A DNA stretch of 64,000 bases from NCBI RefSeq assembly GCF_003265705.1, contig NW_020312968.1, positions 9,609,434 to 9,673,433 on the forward strand, written 5' to 3'. Position 1 is the first letter of the stretch. The number at the start of each line of letters is the position of its first letter. Origin of the DNA: Callorhinus ursinus (taxonomy: Eukaryota > Chordata > Mammalia > Carnivora > Otariidae). Of this stretch, positions 10,761 to 20,560 are shown piece by piece. The notes beneath the pieces are model-generated. The model searched no databases. It was not told the DNA's origin and worked only from the letters and a program-made list of their open reading frames with translations. The position numbers and the translations under genes are program-made.

Positions 10761-11448
10761 CATGGTGTGGCACAAGTTTGTTCTGATTATCTCTGTAGCT
10801 GCTTTGTTGAGCAAACCTTACTCCTTGTGAATGATACACACCCTCCCGTTGTCTATATGGGGGATCGTGATGTCAGTGAAAATGCTTGCGTTTGAAAACA
10901 ACAGGTGTGGGGTTGGATCCCGCTGCCGGTGTGCATTGCTGAGTATCTCTGAGCCTGTTTTTTCTTCTGTAAAATGGACATAGTTATAACTGCAGTTTGT
11001 CAAGGAGACTGAGGCTCCTATGGGTGGCACGAGTCCATGCTCAGTGACAGGTAGTTCGGCTGGTTTCATCATTGGGACAGAGTGTGATGGACGGTGATGG
11101 TGGGGTGCTCACACATGGTTCAGACACGGTGGTGGCCGACTGGTCATCAGGCCCCCCAGCTCCCCCACCAGCCATCACTCCCACCCCACCAGGCTCCCCA
11201 CGCTCTCGGAGCACACTGGCCACAGGTCCAAGAGGTACATCACCTCTTCGGAGCCTGAGTTGGTTCATCTAGCAGTGGGTTGTCCCTGCCCGGGCACCAT
11301 CAGCCTGTGTGCGGGGCTGCTTCACGAGTCCCCAGAATAAGAGAAGAAAGACCCCTTGAGGCTCCTTTTGCCTTGGGTGCTGTCAGCTTTGATATCTTCT
11401 GCCTCCCTCGCTGGCTGCCATCTCCACCGTGCCCCAATCACGTTTCAG
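10761..11448 (+). other. Rest of APBA1 intron upstream of the PDZ2 exon
   Basis: Intronic, mostly single-copy. A weak MIR-like SINE match runs about 10895-11020 on the plus strand (TGAGTATCTCTGAGCCTG then TTCTGTAAAATGGACATAG). A pyrimidine tract and TTTCAG end the intron at 11448. No other gene is seen. Confidence 0.6.
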
Positions 11449-11568
11449 GGCCTGAAGAACCAGCCCCGGGTGAAGCTGAACATCGTGAGGTGTCCGCCAG
11501 TGACCACCGTGTTGATCAGGAGACCGGACCTGCGCTACCAGCTGGGTTTCAGCGTCCAGAACGGAATC
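11449..11568 (+). CDS. APBA1: APBA1 exon: end of PDZ1, linker, start of PDZ2
   Basis: Forty codons bounded by TTTCAG before 11449 and GTAAGT after 11568, both strong. It encodes the last PDZ1 strand, the short linker RCPP and the PDZ2 carboxylate-binding loop YQLGF. Phase 0 at both ends, so skipping would keep the frame but destroy PDZ2. Confidence 0.96.
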
Positions 11569-14500
11569 GTAAGTACGGCTCCACACTTCCTCCCAGTAGT
11601 CTGGCTACATAGAATTCTGGCACAGTGTTTGGTTTTACATTTTTATTTTTTTAAAGCCAGGCAGGTCCCCAAATGAATCCAGCAAGGAGGGGGCTGGCTG
11701 GGGGAGGGCCACCCTGCTTCCTCCGTGGGCAGATCCCCTTCGAGCAGAGAATTCTGTGCCTTCCACAGGAGAAGAAAAAGGCGCTAGCCGCAGTCAGGGC
11801 CCTGAGTCTCTCGGTGACGGTGCAGGGTGGCGCTGGGACGTGCGTCCGAGCGCTTCTTCCCCCTCCGGTCCCGGGTGTGCAGCGCTGGGGCTGGGTGGGC
11901 TCCCCGGTGATTCCAGGCACCGCCCAGTGGGGCGCCCCTGGACCTGTGGCGCATGAATGGCCTCCGCCTTGCCTTTGTAACCTGAAATAGCACTGTAGGG
12001 CTAAAGAGTATTTTCATCACTTGGATGTCTGCCTTGAAACAATACTTCCTTTTTTTCTTTATTGTGGTGAAATACAGCGCTAAGTTTACCATGGAAACGA
12101 TTTTTTTTTTTAAGATTTATTTTGAGAGAGAGAGAGAGTACATGAGAGGGGGGAGGAAGGTCAGAGGGAGAAGCAGACTCCCCGCTGAGCAGGGAGCCTG
12201 ATGCAGGACTCGATCCCGGGACTCCAGGATCATGACCTGAGCCGAAGGCAGTCGCTTAACCAACTGAGCCACCCAGGCGCCCATGGAAACGATTTTTAAG
12301 CATACAGTTCTGTAGCATGAAGTACATTCATTCACAGTGGTATAACCACCACCACTAGTTCTTTCCAGAACTTTTTCTTCGTCCCAAGCCGAAACTCCGT
12401 ACTCAGTACTATTCCCTTTTGTCCTGGTTTGTCTTGTTCTGGACTCAACAGGAGGTCTGGGCTTTGATGATAGTCCCGTTCTGTCTGTGACCTTCTTGAC
12501 TTTTAGGTTTTGGATATGCCCTCCTTCTGTTTTGCCTCCATCTTTCCAGGTTGAAGAACCCTATTCTTTTCCCCCTTAAGTTGCAATTAAGAGTGGCAGG
12601 TTATTCAAATTTTATTCCGAGTATGTTTTGAGGTTTAGAAATACCATTGAGGTCCGCAGGTGGCGTGGAAACATCCAGCCCCTTCATCTGTTCTTTGTAC
12701 CCCAGGGGCCTTGTCCTAGGCTGGGGAGCCAGGGTTCCTCCTCATGGTTTGCGCCAGATGTCTGTTTTTATCTGCTCATTTTCCTTGTTCGCTTTGTTCA
12801 TATTCAAATAATTTTAGAAGTTGTTCAGATACAAAGGGTTGTTGGACAACAGCAGCAGGTCCCTCAGTTTTGTCTGAAGTGTGGGAAGCGCCCACGGAAT
12901 GTTTGACCCCAGGGCACCCCCAGGGCCACGGGGTCCCTGTGCTCAGACACAGGCAGCCCGGTGTCTCAGGACGCCGAGGTCTTGTCTACGTGGGCTGAAA
13001 AGGTGCATGATCTGAAGTGAAAAGTCAACTCTGTAAATTCAGAACATATTTTTGGGGGGAAAGTCTGATGCCTTGTGTGAGGTGGGGAGAGCTTGGCTCC
13101 CAGGGCCGAGCCCAGAGCCCTCCAGGCCCTGGAGAGGCCATCTCCTCTGCGAACTGTGATGCCTGGCCGTACAGCGGTGGAAACCAGCCGCGGTGGCCTT
13201 TCCGTGAGGAGTGAGTTCGAACCAGGGCTGCGGAGTGGTGAAGGTCGAAAGGAGCCAGATGGCCACACTTTGGCTCATGTAACTGTGACCCTGAAAAGCA
13301 GGCTTCGAACGTGATAACAGTTCGATGTTTGAGTCCCAGGGGTGAATGTGGGAAGTGATAGCCGCCTGTGTTCCACGGGCTGAGAGCTTGAAACCACGGC
13401 GGCTCGGTAACAGGCCCCAACAGCTCTTTCTCCCATGCCCCAGCTGGGATGACAAGCAGTCAGAACTCAGCGGGCTGTGACGCCCCGTGATGCGCCGAGT
13501 GCACGGGCGCACGGCCCTGTTTGTCGTGGGAAGAAACCGAGAGATTTAAATGCCCCCAAAGTAACCACAGCGGCTTCTTAGAGATGAGAGGGCAGGGGCT
13601 CCAGGAACGACAGGCCCGTCCCCACCCAGCTCCCCTCCACGTGGTGCTGCCCTGAAGGGTAACGTGGTCTTTGCCTCTGACAGATCTGCAGCCTCATGCG
13701 AGGGGGGATAGCAGAGAGAGGCGGCGTCCGCGTGGGACACCGGATCATTGAGATCAACGGGCAGAGCGTGGTGGCCACGCCACACGAGAAGATCGTCCAC
13801 ATCCTCTCCAGTGCGGTGGGGGAGGTAGGACAAGGGGGGCCCGGTGGGGGGTGGCCTGGCGCCCCTGGCCTCGCGCTTGTGCAGCCCCACACAGGCCTTC
13901 CGGGGAGTGTCCGTCCTGGTCCTGAGCACTGCCCGACGGCCAGAACCGTCCGTCCCAGCCCACATTTAACCCAGTGACTAGCCGTGCCCGAGAGCAGCTC
14001 CTGCCAACAGGAGCGAGTCTCCTGCGCATTACTTGCTCTCCTTCCCTTTTGGACTCTCAGATTCATCCGTGTGGCTGCCCTCTGGGGCTGCCCAAGTTCT
14101 GTCCGGTTTTCCAGTTAGCGTGCTGGGGAGACGGAAGTCTTCGCTTGAATCTCATCAGCAGAGCCCCGTCCGGGGGCAGCTCCCCGGTAGGGGCCTCCTG
14201 AGGTCGTGGTGGCTGTGCCTGGGCCCCCTTTCTGGGCCACCCGACCTGCGGGGGGCAGTGGGGGGAGACAGGAGGAGTCAAAACCCGCTGTCTTCTCTGA
14301 GGTCGTAAGGGGTTTTCTCCTTAACAAACAAAACCCCCACAACCTCAGCCCGGTGAGAGCAAGAACGTTGCACTGGCTGGGAGAACAAACATTTTAGAGA
14401 GCCCGTGGATTCCTGTCTTCCTGGAGGCCACCCTGGTCCGCTCCCTGTCGTGGTTGGGGGGGCTGGGGGTGGGGGGGGGGGGGTTTTTAAACCCCCCCTG

Positions 14501-14663
14501 GGTTTAGCCCCCCCCCCCCCCCCCCCCCAGGGCCATGGGCCCACACACAGCCCCCGGCCTCAGGCCCACTGACGCGCCTTCCGCCCCTCAGATCCACATG
14601 AAGACGATGCCAGCGGCCATGTACAGACTGCTGACGGCCCAGGAGCAGCCCGTTTACATCTGA
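11449..14663 (+). CDS. APBA1: APBA1 (Mint1/X11-alpha), last three coding exons
   Basis: Neuronal adaptor that binds APP through a PTB domain (upstream, outside the window) and binds Munc18, presynaptic and trafficking partners. Its two C-terminal PDZ domains are partly present here. Three exons join in frame: 11449-11568 (40 codons), 13684-13824 (47 codons) and 14592-14663 (23 codons plus TGA). Together they give 110 residues. The end of PDZ1 ([17 protein letters not shown]) is followed by PDZ2 with strand VTTVLIRRP, ligand loop [15 protein letters not shown] and helix PHEKIVHIL, then the tail ending EQPVYI. That tail separates APBA1 from APBA2, whose end differs. In the X11 family the C-terminus can fold back into PDZ1, so its preservation matters. 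All boundaries are phase 0 with AG/GT. Upstream exons lie left of the window beyond the L1-filled intron. Confidence 0.96.
11569..13683 (+). other. APBA1 intron with one SINE
   Basis: A 2,115-bp intron. Apart from the minus-strand SINE at 12106-12282 it looks single-copy, moderately GC-rich in its second half, with no recognisable gene. Open frames of 100-160 codons on the minus strand around 13025-13965 lack homology or codon structure I recognise. Confidence 0.7.
12106..12282 (-). mobile_element. Carnivore tRNA-Lys SINE, minus strand
   Basis: Complete SINEC with its tRNA-like 5' end at the right (GCCACCCAGGCGCC) and a T-rich tail on the left. Perfect 15-bp target duplication ATGGAAACGATTTTT at 12091-12105 and 12283-12297, so it is young. 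It is antisense to APBA1. Confidence 0.95.
13684..13824 (+). CDS. APBA1: APBA1 exon: core of PDZ2
   Basis: Forty-seven codons from ICSLMRGG to SSAVGE, with acceptor TCTGACAG and donor GTAGGA. Contains [20 protein letters not shown] and the ligand-contacting helix beginning PHEKIV. Phase 0 at both ends. Confidence 0.96.
14471..14528. repeat. G13 / C7 / C21 homopolymer cluster in last APBA1 intron
   Basis: G13 at 14471-14483, then TTTTTAAA, C7 at 14492-14498, a short spacer and C21 at 14508-14528. GGGGGGGTTT (14477-14486) and AAACCCCCCC (14489-14498) form a perfect inverted repeat with a 2-bp spacer. Confidence 0.9.
14592..14663 (+). CDS. APBA1: APBA1 terminal exon, coding part
   Basis: Twenty-three codons, [14 protein letters not shown]... 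ending QPVYI, then TGA at 14661-14663. Acceptor CCCCTCAG at 14591. It supplies the last PDZ2 strand and the hydrophobic C-terminal tail. The upstream intron has an extreme G/C homopolymer stretch 62 bp away. Confidence 0.96.
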   Translation: MHMKTMPAAMYRLLTAQEQPVYI

Positions 14664-15709
14664 GGCCGCGCGCCTGCCTGGCCGCTTGCATGGAGGCCTG
14701 TCCTCACTCGTGGTGTGTTTCTCGTGCTGCATCTGTGTGCCCACCGAGACCCTTCCCTCTCACGCCCAGCACCGGTTCTCTGCAGAAGAGAAGAAGCCGC
14801 AGACCTCTTTGCCCTGTCTCTCTCTGGTTTGCAATTTTGTTTTCTTTTGTTTTTTAAACGCCAGGGACGTTTTGTCTGCGCTCACTTGAGGATAGAGAGC
14901 AGCCGCTAGCCACCGGGTCCTGGCCCAGGCCGGCACCATCCTGAAGGGCCCTCGGGGGTTCCGAGGGAGGCCGTCACTGCTCAAGGGCAGTGAGTCCGGC
15001 CGCGGTTCCTGGCTCTCCGTCGGGCTGACAGCAGGCACCAGCTGCATCTTCAAGGGTTTGCCCGGCCCACCGTGGACCAGGGGCACCCCACAGCTCCACC
15101 CAGAATTTCTGAGCCAACCTTAGGCCTCTTCTAGAGCTGGTTTTAGTTTCCACATCGTTTTGTTTTGTTTGTTTTGTTTTTAACGTGAGCCTTCTCACCC
15201 AAGGGTAGAAGGGGAGCTGCCTGGGACCAGGGCACTATCTCGTTGCAGAGAGCTCAGCGGTTCCTGGGGTGGCCTGGGCCTCCCTGGTCGTCCCAAGGTT
15301 ACCAGCCATCAGATAGACATGGCAGGTACTCCAGTCCCCCTTCTCTGCCGCACACGATCACCCTCGCCTCCTCCCACCACCAGTGAGGCACACACAGTCC
15401 CTGGAAAGCCCACACCGCCGCTCTGTGAGGCCCCTTCCCCTGACCGGTGGGGCCTGCAGGGGTTGCCCAGCCCTGTCCTGAGAGAGACGCCCCCTCCGGG
15501 GCTGAGGCCTGGCTCTGCCACGGCACCGCCTTGGCTCAGCGAGCACTAGTGGGCTCCCCCGAGCCCCCACTCCACACCCGCGCAGGGAGTCTGGGAAGGA
15601 TGGACTGCTCCCCTTGAGGAAGAGTGCCCGGGTGCCCAAGGCGGGACCAGCTTTCTCCTCTGCTCAGGGCCACTGAGGCAGCACGTAACATTTGAAAGTC
15701 CAGCATAGT

Positions 15710-15715
15710 AATAAA
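15710..15715 (+). terminator. Possible proximal poly(A) signal of APBA1
   Basis: AATAAA about 1.05 kb after the stop codon, within GTAATAAACC. If used it would remove both Pumilio-type sites. Usage cannot be told from sequence. Confidence 0.35.
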
Positions 15716-17140
15716 CCACAAAACTAAGGGAACAGGAATGACCTCACACTATGCCTAAGAATCCGCAAGTGTGTTCTAGAAACATCGTCTCGCTGCGTCG
15801 TGGGTCTGAGAGAGCTTTGAGCGTTCCCATCAGGTGCCTCATTTCGTGGGTTCTGTCTCGGTTCAGTGCAGGTGTTTCCGTAATATTATTCTGAGCCAGT
15901 TTTCACTTATTCTTGGTCCAAAGAGCATTTTGTTTTCATGTAGGTGGGTGTGGGTCGGTTTGATTTTCGTTTTGTTTCGTTCGTGACCTCAGCAGAGACA
16001 GGGGAAGAGAAACTAATATATTTTGTGATATTAATAGAGTCCCTGTTCTCTGCACCGGGGATATTTATGTTGTGTCTTTGGAAACAGGAATTTGACGAGC
16101 ACATGTTGGCTAGTATGTATTTATATGTCGAATGGAGGGATTTCGGGGAGGGAGGAAAGGGAGTATAAAAAAACAGGAACAAAAGACCGCCCCCCCCCCC
16201 GAGCGGGCAGTTCCCCTGGGATTTCTGTACCTCCTGTTTTCTGCTGAGAGTCAGGAGAGCCGAATGTTCCAAAGGTGTCAGTGGCTGACCCTTCAGTTTG
16301 ACGATAGTACAAGCCCTAAGGAAGAGGGGTCACTGCTGCCCGAACATCCTCTCTGGGAAGGGGCTGCCCCCTCTCCAGGGGTGCCGGGGTAGACGGTCCA
16401 GGACCCCTGGTCTTTTTGAGGATGCTCAGCCCCAGCGGCTGGCTTACCACACCTGTGAGCAGCCAGAATCATGGCTCCAGATTCTCCGTTTATATATATA
16501 AATATATTAAGTCCTAAAGAGTCATGCATTGGTCCTTCCTCTGCCAAAAAGAGTGGGTAAAATAGGAACAAAGCATTACTGGTGGTATTTTAGGCATCAG
16601 GAGCCTTGGCAAATCATGGGAGGGGCTCAGGCCTGTCTGCCTGCTGCCTGAGCACCTGGACAGAGGCCTGTCCACGATGGGCCGGCAGACGGGGACCCCC
16701 CCCAGCCCAGCACTGTGCAGCCTCCCCATAATTACAATTAAGTATCTTCACCCAAAGGAGAGGGGAAAGCGAGCATCGATTCTGTTGCTATGGCACAAAA
16801 ATCTTGGAACATTTGGCAACGTTCGCCAGAAAAGCCAATCTGGTGGGCTCTCCGGGAAGACCAACATATTTTAGCCTAAGAGGAAGGTTCTTTATCCACC
16901 ACTTACCTTCCGTCAGTCCAAGCAGCTCCTCACACCCCAATAGCGCATGTTCCTGGAGCTCGGTCTGGGTTTGGCTGGCTGGAGTCCGTTCCTTCCCCTG
17001 CTCCCATCGGATGGAGGGGCCTCACCCACCTTTGGTTAACCAAGGAGGTGGGGTCTTATGTGTCAGTAACCTGTTTGGGAAAATCCCGTGGGACGAGGTG
17101 GTCTCTTTCCTTCTGGCATCCCAGTATATATAGTTATATA

Positions 17141-17148
17141 TGTAAATA
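17141..17148 (+). promoter_or_regulatory. Pumilio-type element in APBA1 3' UTR
   Basis: TGTAAATA, a full match to the Pumilio consensus UGUAHAUA, inside an AT-rich island. Pumilio proteins repress or localise many neuronal mRNAs; use here is inference. Confidence 0.45.
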
Positions 17149-17901
17149 CCCGAACACCCCCATCTCACGGGGAAGACTGTACAGAGCAGCCTTCCCAAAC
17201 AGGGCCCGGGCGAAAAACCACTCTTGCTGCTTGGCTGGGACATGCTGGTGACTCAGCTTTGGGGACAGATACTCAGATTTGTCTGCCCCTCCTGGTCCGG
17301 GCAGGATGCACCAGAACGCACCCTGTCTCTCCCTTCTCACCTGGGAGCATTTCAGGGAGCCACCATCAGCCTTGGGTTCGCGAGAGGAGGAAACCCCCAG
17401 AGACCAAGACCCGGCGTCCGCTCCCTCACCAGAGCGGGCCCCTCAGGGCATCCTGAGCCTGCCGCGGGCCGCCCCCCCCCCCAAAGCCCACCACAGGGCA
17501 CCGGACGCCGAGCCTCCGCGCGCAGGTCTGCTGTCTGGACACTGCCCGTCTACACTTGCCTCAGAGAGTCCCAGAGTAACCTACTACCTCCCCCATCACT
17601 CCTGCCGCCCCCCAGGCCCCCATTTGCACTCCACACCCCCACCTGCACGCTGAGGAAACCCATCCATGAGCCCCTCTTGGGTCCCTCGACCCAGTGGTGT
17701 GGCTGTTACCACTGTTTACAACCAAGGGCCACCTCCTTTCAGATATGTTTACGCTCCCACTGACACAGCCACTGGCTGGTTTGAGTTTCACGTCCGTCGG
17801 CTCCTTCCCCAGTTTGGGCCAACTAGGGCACACGACCCGATTCTTTGCCCCCCTCTGTCAAGGCAGTGCGTGCGTGAGGACCACGTGGGAAGGAAATTTC
17901 T

Positions 17902-17909
17902 TGTACATA
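17902..17909 (+). promoter_or_regulatory. Second Pumilio-type element in APBA1 3' UTR
   Basis: TGTACATA, also a full match to UGUAHAUA, about 760 bp after the first and 360 bp before the distal poly(A) signal. Confidence 0.4.
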
Positions 17910-18073
17910 GTCAGCACAGCCCCTGGAGTATGAACTTGTACTATTGTTCTGTAAAGAGGGTGAAATAGAGCTTATTGTAAAGCTTGGGACAAGTAGAGTA
18001 TTGTATTTGTAACAATATCGTTCTTTGTATACACAAAACTCAATGATCTCTATATATAAATATAAATTATATA

Positions 18074-18079
18074 AATAAA
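18074..18079 (+). terminator. Alternative poly(A) signal of APBA1
   Basis: AATAAA in an A/T-rich stretch, 191 bp before the distal one. Either could be the main end. Confidence 0.45.
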
Positions 18080-18264
18080 ATATATACACACGTGAGCCTG
18101 GAATGTTGGCGCCACACACCCACTGAATGTACTTCCTCCGGCAGCCTGGTCACTGGGCCCGGCCGCCCTCCCCTCCTCTGTACCGTTTTGGGGGTTGTGA
18201 TGTATTCGGTGTGTTCTCTTCCTTTATTTAACTGAACGCTAATGTCTGTAAGAGTTGCTGCAAC

Positions 18265-18270
18265 AATAAA
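18265..18270 (+). terminator. Distal poly(A) signal of APBA1
   Basis: AATAAA within CAACAATAAATAAG. A GT-rich element would be expected just downstream, and CTGTTGTTT follows at about 18304. This is the last hexamer before sequence that looks intergenic. Confidence 0.6.
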
Positions 18271-18290
18271 TAAGAACTTCACCTCTTGGC

Positions 18291-19550
18291 CCAGGCCGAG
18301 CATCCTGTTGTTTCGGGGAAGGGACGGGAGGGGCCCCAGGTCAGGGGAAGATGGGGTCTTTTCCTCCCCCTCAGGCCACCTCCTGGCCCTCGTGGAGGGC
18401 TTGCTTCTGCCCAGAGCCCAGGCGCGTCCCGTGAAACCCGCTCGACCCTGGCAGTGTCACCTGTTAGTGCAGACGTCCCAGCACCCTGGCAAGGCGGGTC
18501 CTGGCGGTCTCCTCGCGTTACCAGCACTGGGTGGGAGCGGAGGCGGGTGGGCAGGCTTCCTCACCAGCACCTCTGGGCAAGCCCCCCGGAGCTGGGCTGC
18601 CTCCTCCCCCGATGACTGTCCCCTGGGGGTGGGACTACCCCTGCCCCTGCCCGGGGGTACCTCACACCACCCCCTCTCTGCTTGATCTCCCCTGCAATTG
18701 CAGAACTAGAGAAAAAGCACCCGCCCGCCCGGCCATACACACAACCTTCGTTCTAGTCTTCTGTCCTTTCCCCTTACATCACGATCCTCCGTTCCCTAAC
18801 CCTCCCCCCCCCCCCCCCCCCCCCTCCCTCCCCCCCCCCCCCGCCCCCGAGCTTCTTCCTCACCTGCAGAATAGCATCTATCTCGTGGGGACACAGTGAG
18901 GGTCGGCTAAGGCATTCGAAGCCTTTACAGCGTGCATGGCTCCCAGAAGGGCTGGCCCCGTGGCATTAAAGCAAGCATGCCCACTCTCCCGGGCCCGCAG
19001 ACACAGGCCCGCATAAGCTGCCTGCGCCTTCACTCACCCCTGCACTGCACAATCAGCAGCCACAGCTCTGCAACGTCCCCATGGGTGCTGGCGGTGTCTC
19101 CACTCAGCTCAGGGGGCCCTAGCACCCCTGAAGCCCCAGCTTGGCCTGCAGAGCATTATAAACTGATGCATTTGATTGCCTCCCACAAATGCATATTTTA
19201 GTTCCTGGTTAAAAAAAAAAAACAACCAACATCTGGACTGTCAATGTATAACTTTTTAAAAGTTAAAACTATAACTCTCCTACACATCCAGGATGAACAC
19301 ACATCAAAGATTAACGCAGTGACGAAACAAGCAATAAAGCTGGTCCAAAGAGCATCTGGAGGTACCACGCATTTACAGACATTTAAAAGGAATGTGGGGG
19401 TACAACGGCTAGGTGAGCTGAAACTGGCCTGTGGCCTTAAAGTCAGCACTGCAACTATAACCTTCGGGTGACCTTGTCTGCCACGCTGCAGTCATCGGTC
19501 TGGCTGGCTGGGGGCAGAGGGAAGGCAGCTGGGCGGGGATCCGTGCTGTG
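18291..19550. other. Intergenic stretch after APBA1
   Basis: GC-rich single-copy DNA with a long C tract at 18801-18848. No gene, SINE or conserved motif seen. Confidence 0.6.
18801..18848. repeat. Poly(C) tract
   Basis: Nearly 48 bases of C broken by a few T and one G. Length is probably polymorphic or mis-assembled. Confidence 0.9.
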
Positions 19551-19559
19551 CTGTGTGGA

Positions 19560-20245
19560 AAGGAGCCCCCACGTCCATACCAGCATCCTTCACAAGAGCG
19601 TGGGCAGCCCAAGCGTCCCCCAGCAGACAATGAGTAGTCCGAGCAGGACGTGGAGAGCTCTAGATACAGAACAGGATACAGCCTTGAAAAGGAAGCAAAT
19701 GATGACACAGGCTACGACATGGAGCTTGAAGACGTTACGCCAAGTGACACAAAGCAGTCCCCAAAGGACAGATGCTGTACGACTTCCGGGAGATAGCTAG
19801 AGCAGTCAGATTTGTAGAGACAGAAAGGAGAATGGTGGCTGCCTGGGGCAGGGGGAGGGCAGACCAGGGGGCTATTGTTCCGTGGATATCGGATTTCGGT
19901 TTGGGAAGGTGGAGAAAGCTCTGGAGAGGGATGGTGGCCCAGGTTGCGCCACAGAGTGAATGTACTTAATGCCACAGAACTTTATTTTTTTTTTTTTAAG
20001 ATTTTATTTACTTACTTGAGAGAGAGAGAGCGCGTGCACATGAGAGGGGGGAGGGTCAGAGGGAGAAGCAGACTCCCTGCTGAGCAGGGAGCCCGATGCG
20101 GGACTCAATCCCGGGACTCCAGGATCATGACCTGAGCCGAAGGCAGTCGCTTAACCCACTGAGCCACCCAGGCGCCCCAATGCCGCAGAACTTTAAACTT
20201 AAGGATGGTTAAGATGGTCAAATTTTGTTGTGCCTGTTTTGCCAT
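19560..20245 (+). mobile_element. 3' end of an ancient L1 (L1M type), split by a SINE
   Basis: Shows the typical old-L1 3' region: GATACAGCCTTGAAAAGGAAG, ACAGATGCTGTACGACTTCC, AGAATGGTGGCTGCC, then AATGTACTTAATGCCACAGAAC and TTAAGATGG(T). It is interrupted at 19985-20178 by a SINE. Left edge approximate. Confidence 0.7.
19985..20178 (-). mobile_element. Carnivore tRNA-Lys SINE, minus strand
   Basis: SINEC with a T-rich tail at left and CACCCAGGCGCCCC at right. 17-bp target duplication AATGCCACAGAACTTTA (19968-19984) and AATGCCGCAGAACTTTA (20179-20195), one mismatch. Confidence 0.95.
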
Positions 20246-20299
20246 AGTTTTTCTAATTAAAAATAAAGCATGGGGTGGGTTTGGAGGTAGTTTTTTATG

Positions 20300-20560
20300 T
20301 GGGATGGCTGCGAAAGGCCTCACTGAGAGGGAATGTGGGAGGTCCCTGTGGATGTCTAGGGGATGAGTGTTTCAAGCTGAAGGGACAGCACACACAAAGG
20401 CCCTGAGGCCAGATCTTGCCGGGAGTGCTGGAGGCAGCGCTAGGAGGCCAACGTCTCTAGAGCAGAGAAAGGGAGGCAGCAGAGAGCTGGAGATGGAACT
20501 CCGCAGGGCAGGGGTGATGGTGGTAGATGTAGGGCGTCGGAAGAACTCTGGTGCTGCATG
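20300..20560 (-). mobile_element. LINE-2 fragment, antisense
   Basis: Resembles L2 in reverse: AAAGGCCTCACTGAGAGG, CACAAAGGCCCTGAGGCCAG, CTAGAGCAGAGAAAGGGAGG. Strongly diverged, edges approximate. Confidence 0.5.

Larger units (their letters stand above)
14664..18290 (+). other. APBA1: APBA1 3' untranslated region
   Basis: About 3.6 kb from the stop codon to a hexamer AATAAA at 18265-18270. No SINE or L1 lies within it, unusual in a window this repeat-rich and consistent with a retained UTR. Earlier hexamers at 15710-15715 and 18074-18079 could give shorter forms. AT-rich islands occur at 16490-16510, 17125-17150 and 18040-18080. Two Pumilio-type sites are annotated separately. The end is inferred from the signal, not from transcripts. 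Confidence 0.75.

Noticed and set aside
13025..14066. Minus-strand frames up to 162 codons around the APBA1 PDZ2 exon
   Set aside because: Antisense shadows of the GC-rich APBA1 exon and introns.
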